A stretch of DNA of 24,123 bases from Halocafeteria seosinensis (lineage: Eukaryota; Sar; Bigyra; Bicosoecida): contig LVLI01000562.1 in assembly GCA_001687465.1 (NCBI GenBank), positions 1 through 24,123 of the forward strand, written 5' to 3'. The notes below the pieces were generated by a model. That model ran no database searches. It saw only the letters and a list, made by a program, of their open reading frames with translations, and had not been told where the DNA came from. The position numbers and the translations under genes are program-made. Positions 18,554 to 24,123 of this stretch are shown one piece after another; positions within the stretch are counted from its first letter, which is position 1, and the number at the start of each line of letters is the position of its first letter.

Positions 18554-21454
18554 ATGCAATATAATAGTCATTATCATTACGATAGTGGTAGCCGTGGTGG
18601 TGGTACTTATCCAGGTGGTAGCTATCGATATGGATCTCCACGGGGCAAGTCTACGCGGGCTCACTCCTACGATGAACCACCGCCTCCAGGCGAAGAGGAG
18701 CCACCCCCTGGAATGGAAGATGAGTTCTTTCAGGACGACGCAACCTCCAGTAACTATAACGGTTCTTCACGGACTCCAAATATTCCGGAGAATAGCAGTA
18801 ATGCCATTCCTGTTGCGGCGGGACTGACGGCCGAACCACAGAAGCAAGCTCCGGTAAGTCGCGCACCATCTGCCAGTAGCGAGGTGACTTACAGTAACAT
18901 CAGTACTTTTCTATGTCTCCAGAATTTGGAGCTGGAAAGAATGAGGGAAGCGGCACTGCGCAACGCGCACCAAAGCATAGAGAAAGCTCGCACAAAGAAG
19001 CAGCACTATCAATCTTCTGAGGGTTCTGCAGCTGATACGGAGGCCCACTCCTCAAATTACCGGTCTCAGAGCAGCAGTAGACGAAACCATACACAGGCGC
19101 CGGTCTATCCTTCTTATGGCCATGCTTCATATGGTCCTGCTCCAACCGGTGGAACGATGAACGCAATGTATTCATACGGAGCAACAACACAGAGTGGATA
19201 CCCGGCAATACCAGGGATGTACAACATGCCTGTTCCCCCGATACCAGCCGCCCCACAACCACAGTTCACCCCCCAAGCTCACCAGACGACGCAAATCATG
19301 CCCACCGGCCTTCAGGGAGGGCCATGGATAGAATACCAGACCGCAGATGGGAAACTCTACTACTGCAACCAGGTTAGTATATCTCCCGTTGCCCGGTGTT
19401 GCTCCTGCTATCCCACCTCCCCTGTTTTTGCACTCCAGATGACGCAAGAAACGACGTACCATAAACCCGATGAGTTGAAAACTGAGGCTGAGAAATCCTT
19501 GCCAGCTTGTTCTTGGGAAGAGCACAAAACTGCGGATGGAAAGCCGTTCTTTTATAATAGGACTACTAGTGAAAGTGTATGGACGGAGCCAGAAGCACTG
19601 AAGCGTTACAAGGATGCTTTGAGAAGAATTTCGCAGCCACCAGGGAGTGGAAATCACAACACTCAGCCTACGCCAGGAGCTGCTGTGCAGGCACTGAATA
19701 GCGGAGGAGAGTTTGAGAGCGAGGCAGCCCGGAAAGCAGCTGAAACAGCAATGCAGTTTACCAGTGCAAACGCACAGAGGGATCCAAATCCTGCAAGTGG
19801 AGGGTTGCCGAAAACTACAAAACAGAAGAAGCAGACAGTTAAAGCTGGCTCCCAGAAATGGGGCTCCACTAGAAAAGAGAGGGTGGAAGTGTTCTGGAAA
19901 CTCTTGGACCACTATAATATCGACGTTGACGACAGATGGGCAGATGTCTGTGCCGTTATTTCAGAAGATCCTCGGTACAATGCTTTATCTACGTCCGGTG
20001 AAAGAAAGCAAGCGTTTTCTGAATGGCAGAACAAGAAAAAGAAAGAAATTAAAGAATCACGTAGGAAAGAGAGCCATGAAACTAAAGATTCATTCATGTC
20101 TTTGCTGAAAACGCGACCAGACCTGGTCGACTCTACTTGTAGCTATTCTGCAGCGGAAAAAGAGCTCAAGGGCGACCCAAGGTGGAAAGCAATCAAAGAC
20201 GAAGATGTTCGGAAAGAACTATTCGAAGAGTTCACAAAGGATTTAGCCCGTCAAGAAGAACAAGAGGAAGAAAGGAGACGTGAGGAAGCGAAACGCTCTT
20301 TTGAACGGTTGCTTCAACAGACATCTGCGATTAGCTCGACGACCACGTGGAAGGAGGCCAAAGAAATGCTCTACTCGTCTGCTGAGTATCAAGCGTTGCC
20401 CAAGGAACAACTGATGCCAGTATTCAAAAAGTACATACACAAATTACAGGAGGACGAAAGGGAGAAGGAGGAAGCGAGAAGGCAGGAGCGCGAGGAGATT
20501 CAAAAGAGGACTCGACAGAATTTTAGACAACTGTTGTTAAACACTTTCCGCCGTGGGACCTGGACGCTTGATGCTTCATGGGATGATGTACTTAACATCA
20601 TTCAGTCTGAACTGGAGTTTCAAGAAATGCTCAGCGTGTTTTCAAACGTCCCGGACCAGGCGAAGAAGGATTTTGAGCATGTAGTGAACGAAATAAACGT
20701 GACTATAGAGGACGACTTCAAGCAAATTATCGCTATCATGACTGGGAAGCAGTTGGAGCTTGTGCGGCAAGGCAACTATGATTCGTGGCTGTATTCCTTG
20801 TTAGAGCATGAGGAGAAGTCTGTTCAGACGGCTGCGGGGGTGACACCGGAAGCGGTCGACCAACCGACTTTGGAAGACGCGAAGTCGTCTCCTGAGAAAC
20901 TTCTGAGTCTCTTGAAGAAATCAGTGGAACCGGCGACGCATGCCAAGCTGGTTTTTCAAGCAAATTCCTCGACATTTACCGAAGAGGACATAGCTACTTT
21001 ATGTGAGAAGGGACCTGTACATACTGTGGTGATCGCTAGAATGTGCACCATGAAGTACATTTTCTCTCGTATTCAAAATCACGCTGAAACAGAGGAGAGG
21101 AACCGCATTGAACGTTACAGAAAGCGCTTGGACAAGTACAAAGAATTGTTGGCGATCAAATTCTTTAGCCAGAAGCATTCGCAGTATTCTTGGGAAAATG
21201 CGAAGCCGTACGTCGAGAAATCGTCTGCTTTCCTGGATATTGAGGAACATGATGCGCAGCGACTGTTTGAAGAGCATGTAGCCGAATTGGCTAACATGGA
21301 CAACAACATTTCAGCGAAAAGCACCAATGGCAACGGCACAACGGATGGTCGAGACGTCGAAGAAGGGGAGGATGAAGAGGAGGGCGAAATCGGAGAAGAT
21401 GATGGTGATGACTCTGTTCCACCACCCGCAGCCAAGAGGACTAGACTGACGTAG
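18554..21454 (+). CDS. PRP40: Pre-mRNA-processing factor 40 (PRP40), complete copy
   Basis: U1 snRNP-associated splicing factor that contacts branch-point proteins through WW domains. Exons 18554-18853, 18923-19372 and 19439-21454 give 921 residues. The introns (69 and 66 nt) are multiples of three with no in-frame stop, so the genomic frame reads through; splice sites (CCG|GTAAGT...CTCCAG and CAG|GTTAGT...CTCCAG) and domain continuity support removal. Residues 1-100 are Gly/Ser/Pro-rich. WW1 is 235-260 (W235, P260, with Tyr257 in place of the second Trp) and is rejoined across intron 2; WW2 is 276-301 (W276, W298, P301). FF domains follow at about 395-450, 467-525, 535-590, 609-675 and 800-870, with Arg/Glu-rich helical linkers (around 525-535 and 590-610). 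The end is an acidic Gly/Glu/Asp tail and a basic AAKRTRLT. Positions 19972-21454 are duplicated in inverted orientation at 22641-24123. The next gene starts only 137 bp downstream. Confidence 0.95.
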   Translation: MQYNSHYHYDSGSRGGGTYPGGSYRYGSPRGKSTRAHSYDEPPPPGEEEPPPGMEDEFFQDDATSSNYNGSSRTPNIPENSSNAIPVAAGLTAEPQKQAPVSRAPSASSEVTYSNISTFLCLQNLELERMREAALRNAHQSIEKARTKKQHYQSSEGSAADTEAHSSNYRSQSSSRRNHTQAPVYPSYGHASYGPAPTGGTMNAMYSYGATTQSGYPAIPGMYNMPVPPIPAAPQPQFTPQAHQTTQIMPTGLQGGPWIEYQTADGKLYYCNQVSISPVARCCSCYPTSPVFALQMTQETTYHKPDELKTEAEKSLPACSWEEHKTADGKPFFYNRTTSESVWTEPEALKRYKDALRRISQPPGSGNHNTQPTPGAAVQALNSGGEFESEAARKAAETAMQFTSANAQRDPNPASGGLPKTTKQKKQTVKAGSQKWGSTRKERVEVFWKLLDHYNIDVDDRWADVCAVISEDPRYNALSTSGERKQAFSEWQNKKKKEIKESRRKESHETKDSFMSLLKTRPDLVDSTCSYSAAEKELKGDPRWKAIKDEDVRKELFEEFTKDLARQEEQEEERRREEAKRSFERLLQQTSAISSTTTWKEAKEMLYSSAEYQALPKEQLMPVFKKYIHKLQEDEREKEEARRQEREEIQKRTRQNFRQLLLNTFRRGTWTLDASWDDVLNIIQSELEFQEMLSVFSNVPDQAKKDFEHVVNEINVTIEDDFKQIIAIMTGKQLELVRQGNYDSWLYSLLEHEEKSVQTAAGVTPEAVDQPTLEDAKSSPEKLLSLLKKSVEPATHAKLVFQANSSTFTEEDIATLCEKGPVHTVVIARMCTMKYIFSRIQNHAETEERNRIERYRKRLDKYKELLAIKFFSQKHSQYSWENAKPYVEKSSAFLDIEEHDAQRLFEEHVAELANMDNNISAKSTNGNGTTDGRDVEEGEDEEEGEIGEDDGDDSVPPPAAKRTRLT
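18854..18922 (+). other. PRP40 intron 1, 69 nt, multiple of three, no stop
   Basis: GTAAGT donor and TCTATGTCTCCAG acceptor. Unspliced it would add 23 residues (VSRAP...CLQ) between the N-terminal low-complexity region and the helix NLELERMREAAL. The length falls in the normal intron class of this window. Confidence 0.8.
19373..19438 (+). other. PRP40 intron 2, 66 nt, multiple of three, splits WW1
   Basis: GTTAGT donor and a pyrimidine-rich TTTTTGCACTCCAG acceptor. Splicing joins KLYYCNQ to MTQETTYHKP and so completes WW1. Retention would insert 22 residues into the WW fold without a frameshift or stop. Confidence 0.85.
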
Positions 21455-21467
21455 AATTTGTGAATGG
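19972..21467 (+). repeat. Inverted repeat, left arm (in PRP40)
   Basis: This arm of 1496 bp matches 22628-24123 in reverse complement, with positions summing to 44095 and no indels. It covers the last 493 complete codons of PRP40, the stop and 13 bp beyond. The homology reaches the right edge of the window, so its true length is unknown. Confidence 0.97.
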
Positions 21468-21591
21468 TCGCCACTGAAGAAAGCCACTGCGCCAGAGTAC
21501 TGGTTCTTATGCTGTTTGTGTTGTGGTTCATTCACATATAGGTAAAAGCTAAATGTAGAAGGAGTAAGAATAGAAATATACGTCACTGACG

Positions 21592-22337
21592 ATGTCGGGA
21601 TCCATTGAAGCTGTCATATTCGATTTAGACGGTACCCTGTTAGATACTGAGACTCTGTCGACGCAAGCTTTGAATAAAGCCCTAGCACCTTATGACGTCC
21701 AATTAGATTGGTGAGTGAGCACTTATACCTCAGGGAAGAGCGGCGGGTCACAACGAAACACTCGTGTGTCTGCAGGAGCATCAAGAAGGACATCATAGGA
21801 CTTCCAGATGCTGACTGGGCGCAGATTGTACGTGAACGATTGTCCATAGCTGGCAGAATTACCAACCGGGAGCTGATTGATAAATGGCAAGAAAACTTCA
21901 AGGGTCTGTATCCGTACGTGGAAGCCTTACCGGGAGCGTATGAGCTCGTCAAAGAGGTGGAGGAGAAGGGGATTCCACAGTGCATTGCCACGAGTTGCTC
22001 CGGCACCTCGGTGCAGAAGAAACGAGAGGTTCATGGGGAATTGTTTCGCCCCATGCATCATGTAACCTGTGGAGACGATATTACACACGGCAAGCCGAAC
22101 CCTGAAATCTTCTTAACCTCTGCGCGAAAAATGGGAGTTCCACCTGAGAAATGCTTAGCCTTCGAGGATTCCCCTGCAGGGGTGGAATCCGCCAAACGAG
22201 CAGGGATGACAGTGGTTGCGGTACCAGAGAAAGGAATGGATATACATAGATATCAGAAGCACGCTGATTTCATACTAAACAGTCTCGATGAATTCAAGTT
22301 ACATGAGCTATTGGAGCGGTACAGTGTAGCTACTTAA
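21592..22337 (+). CDS. HAD-family phosphatase, HDHD1/PUDP (GS1)-like
   Basis: Exons 21592-21710 and 21776-22337, joined over a 65-nt intron (GTGAGT donor, CTGCAG acceptor, phase 2), give 226 residues, the usual size for this subfamily. All HAD motifs are intact: motif I FDLDGTLLDTE (nucleophile Asp11, acid/base Asp13), motif II ATSCSGT (Thr112/Ser113), motif III Lys146 in HGKPNP, motif IV FEDSPAGVESAKRAGM (Glu170, Asp171). The helical cap lies between motifs I and II (about 20-90). GDD-x-x-HGKP-x-P-x-IFL and the ILNSLDEF end resemble HDHD1, a pseudouridine-5'-phosphatase. FMN hydrolases and glycerol-phosphate phosphatases of the same clade look similar, so the substrate is not fixed. There is no targeting signal, so it is probably cytosolic. 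It lies wholly in the spacer between the PRP40 inverted-repeat arms. Its start is 137 bp after the PRP40 stop, and its 3' end faces the stop of the second PRP40 copy 303 bp away. Confidence 0.92.
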
Positions 22338-22627
22338 CAGGGAACTCAACCCTAGCCTAGCGTGTCGAAAGAAATCGTGCAAGTTGTTGTTGATACCACT
22401 TACGAGTAGTCCGGGTAACTAACTGTTTGCTGCGGCGCATAACTTCTGTACGTTGATTGAGAATGGAACCGGAACTCATCTAGGCAGCACAGCTGCTACA
22501 GAGGTAAAATCTCGCTGCGGAATACGAGCCTTCCCACAACCACTATATGCCAAGAATCTGGCCCAAGATATGACCACTAACTTGCTCAGGTCATCTTTCG
22601 TTTGCTCCAGCAACAATTTACACCTCG
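22338..22627. other. Spacer between the HAD gene and the right inverted-repeat arm
   Basis: About 290 bp that should hold the 3' untranslated regions of the HAD gene (plus) and of the second PRP40 copy (minus). By eye it does not resemble the sequence after the first PRP40 copy (21468 onward), which makes the repeat boundary abrupt. No gene seen. Confidence 0.6.
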
Positions 22628-24123
22628 CCATTCACAAATTCTACGTCAGTCTAGTCCTCTTGGCCGCGCGTTGTGGAACAGAGTCGTCACCATCATCTTC
22701 TCCGATTTCGCCCTCCTCTTCATCCTCCCCTTCTTCGACGTCTCGACCATCCGTTGTGCCGTTGCCATTGGTGCTTTTCGCTGAAATGTTGTTGTCCATG
22801 TTAGCTAATTCGGCTACATGCTCTTCAAACAGTCGCTGCGCATCATGTTCCTCAATATCCAGGAAAGCAGAGGATTTCTCGACGTACGGCTTCGCATTTT
22901 CCCAAGAATACTGCGAATGCTTCTGACTAAAGAATTTGATCGCCAACAATTCTTTGTACTTGTCCAAGCGCTTTCTGTAACGTTCAATGCGGTTCCTCTC
23001 CTCTGTTTCAGCGTGATTTTGAATACGAGAGAAAATGTACTTCATGGTGCACATTCTAGCGATCACCACAGTATGTACAGGTCCCTTCTCACATAAAGTA
23101 GCTATGTCATCTTCGGTAAATGTCGAGGAATTTGCTTGAAAAACCAGCTTGGCATGCGTCGCCGGTTCCACTGATTTCTTCAAGAGACTCAGAAGTTTCT
23201 CAGGAGACGACTTCGCGTCTTCCAAAGTCGGTTGGTCGACCGCTTCCGGTGTCACCCCCGCAGCCGTCTGAACAGACTTCTCCTCATGCTCTAACAAGGA
23301 ATACAGCCACGAATCATAGTCGCCTTGCCGCACAAGCTCCAACTGCTTCCCAGTCATGATAGCGATAATTTGCTTGAAGTCGTCCTCTATAGTCACGTTT
23401 ATTTCGTTCACTACATGCTCAAAATCCTTCTTCGCCTGGTCCGGGACGTCTGAAAACACGCTGAGCATTTCTTGAAACTCCAGTTCAGACTGAATGATGT
23501 TAAGTACATCATCCCATGAAGCATCAAGCGTCCAGCTCCCACGGCGGAAAGTGTTTAACAATAGTTGTCTAAAATTCTGTCGAGTCCTCTTTTGAATCTC
23601 CTCGCGCTCCTGCCTTCTCGCTTCCTCCTTCTCCCTTTCGTCCTCCTGTAATTTGTGTATGTACTTTTTGAATACTGTCATCAGTTGTTCCTTGGGCAAC
23701 GCTTGATACTCAGCAGACGAGTAGAGCATCTCTTTGGCCTCCTTCCACGTGGTCGTTGAGCTAATCGCAGATGTCTGTTGAAGCAAACGTTCAAAAGAGC
23801 GTTTCGCTTCCTCACGTCTCCTTTCTTCCTCTTGTTCTTCCTGACGGGCTAAATCCTTTGTGAACTCTTCGAATAGTTCTTTCCGAACATCTTCGTCTTT
23901 GATTGCTTTCCACCTTGGGTCGCCCTTGAGCTCTTTTTCCGCTGCAGAATAGCTACAAGTAGAGTCGACCAGGTCTGGTCGCGATTTCAGCAAAGACATG
24001 AATGAATCTTTAGTTTCATGGCTCTCTTTCCTACGTGATTCTTTAATTTCTTTCTTTTTCTTGTTCTGCCATTCAGAAAACGCTTGCTTTCTTTCACCGG
24101 ACGTAGATAAAGCATTGTACCGA
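22628..24123 (-). repeat. Inverted repeat, right arm (in second PRP40 copy)
   Basis: Reverse complement of 19972-21467, with 18 substitutions and no indels by manual comparison. The outer end is cut by the window. Confidence 0.97.
22641..24123 (-). CDS. PRP40: PRP40 second copy, C-terminal part (5' end outside window)
   Basis: Open from the window edge to the stop at 22641, matching residues 429-921 of the complete copy: end of FF1, FF2 to FF5, the acidic tail and the basic end. There are no stops, frameshifts or indels. Eight residues differ: two Thr to Ser, Pro to Thr, two Asn to Asp, Glu to Asp, and Pro-Pro to Gln-Arg near the C-terminus (DDSVPPPAA versus DDSVPQRAA). About ten of the 18 base changes are silent. 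The reading frame is intact, so it is probably functional or only recently duplicated; whether it has the WW domains, introns and promoter cannot be seen. An internal Met at 23999 is in FF2 and is not a likely start. Allelic misassembly is a possible alternative explanation. Confidence 0.9.
   Translation of the reverse strand, partial: RYNALSTSGERKQAFSEWQNKKKKEIKESRRKESHETKDSFMSLLKSRPDLVDSTCSYSAAEKELKGDPRWKAIKDEDVRKELFEEFTKDLARQEEQEEERRREEAKRSFERLLQQTSAISSTTTWKEAKEMLYSSAEYQALPKEQLMTVFKKYIHKLQEDEREKEEARRQEREEIQKRTRQNFRQLLLNTFRRGSWTLDASWDDVLNIIQSELEFQEMLSVFSDVPDQAKKDFEHVVNEINVTIEDDFKQIIAIMTGKQLELVRQGDYDSWLYSLLEHEEKSVQTAAGVTPEAVDQPTLEDAKSSPEKLLSLLKKSVEPATHAKLVFQANSSTFTEDDIATLCEKGPVHTVVIARMCTMKYIFSRIQNHAETEERNRIERYRKRLDKYKELLAIKFFSQKHSQYSWENAKPYVEKSSAFLDIEEHDAQRLFEEHVAELANMDNNISAKSTNGNGTTDGRDVEEGEDEEEGEIGEDDGDDSVPQRAAKRTRLT

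Noticed and set aside
19172-19912. 246-codon minus-strand open frame
   Set aside because: It is antisense to the WW region of PRP40, crosses its intron and has no family resemblance.
22453-22926. Plus-strand open frame in the right arm, with a twin on the opposite strand of the left arm
   Set aside because: It is antisense to the conserved PRP40 coding sequence and exists only because of the codon composition of that gene.

Overview
The window is nuclear DNA from a eukaryote. Coding regions are broken by short spliceosomal introns (mostly 64-84 nt, with GTAAGT-like donors and pyrimidine-AG acceptors), and the genes are housekeeping eukaryotic ones: cytosolic-type cysteinyl-tRNA synthetase, mitochondrial processing peptidase beta, U2 snRNP p14/SF3B6, clathrin light chain and PRP40. 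No operons, ribosome-binding sites, phage genes or transposase genes are visible. Gene spacing is compact, from about 120 bp to 1.4 kb. The organism is probably a unicellular eukaryote or an alga. A red alga is one possibility, but nothing here fixes the lineage.

Layout, left to right. 1-700: no gene seen, with a 41-bp tandem duplication. 701/827-2927 (+): cysteinyl-tRNA synthetase, 3 exons. 3562-5576 (+): Niban-like protein with a PH domain and a predicted N-myristoylation signal, 2 exons. 5821-8024 (+): heat-shock-factor-type DNA-binding protein in 8 exons, one of them apparently only 6 nt long. 8533-10222 (+): mitochondrial processing peptidase beta. 10510-10984 (+): SF3B6. 11800-15546 (-): a long single-exon protein of unknown function. 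15547-16940: the largest gap, with a G-quadruplex motif and an A16 tract. 16941-18029 (-): clathrin light chain, 4 exons. 18554-21454 (+): PRP40, with two WW domains and five FF domains, 3 exons. 21592-22337 (+): HAD phosphatase of the HDHD1/PUDP type. 22641-24123 (-): the C-terminal half of a second PRP40 gene, cut by the window end.

The most striking feature is the right end. Positions 19972-21467 recur as an inverted copy at 22628-24123, with no indels and 18 substitutions by my manual count (about 98.8% identity). The similarity stops 13 bp after the stop codon in both copies. The HAD gene sits in the 1.16-kb spacer between the arms. Two tail-to-tail PRP40 paralogues of this kind could be a recent inverted duplication kept similar by gene conversion, and transcripts from them could pair. 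Other points of interest are the 6-nt microexon that restores the conserved RQLNLYxF core of the HSF domain, and two introns in PRP40 (a splicing factor) that are multiples of three and free of stops; one of them splits the first WW domain.

The genes do not form a pathway. They are neighbours in a compact genome, although PRP40 and SF3B6 both act in early spliceosome assembly (U1 and U2 snRNP).
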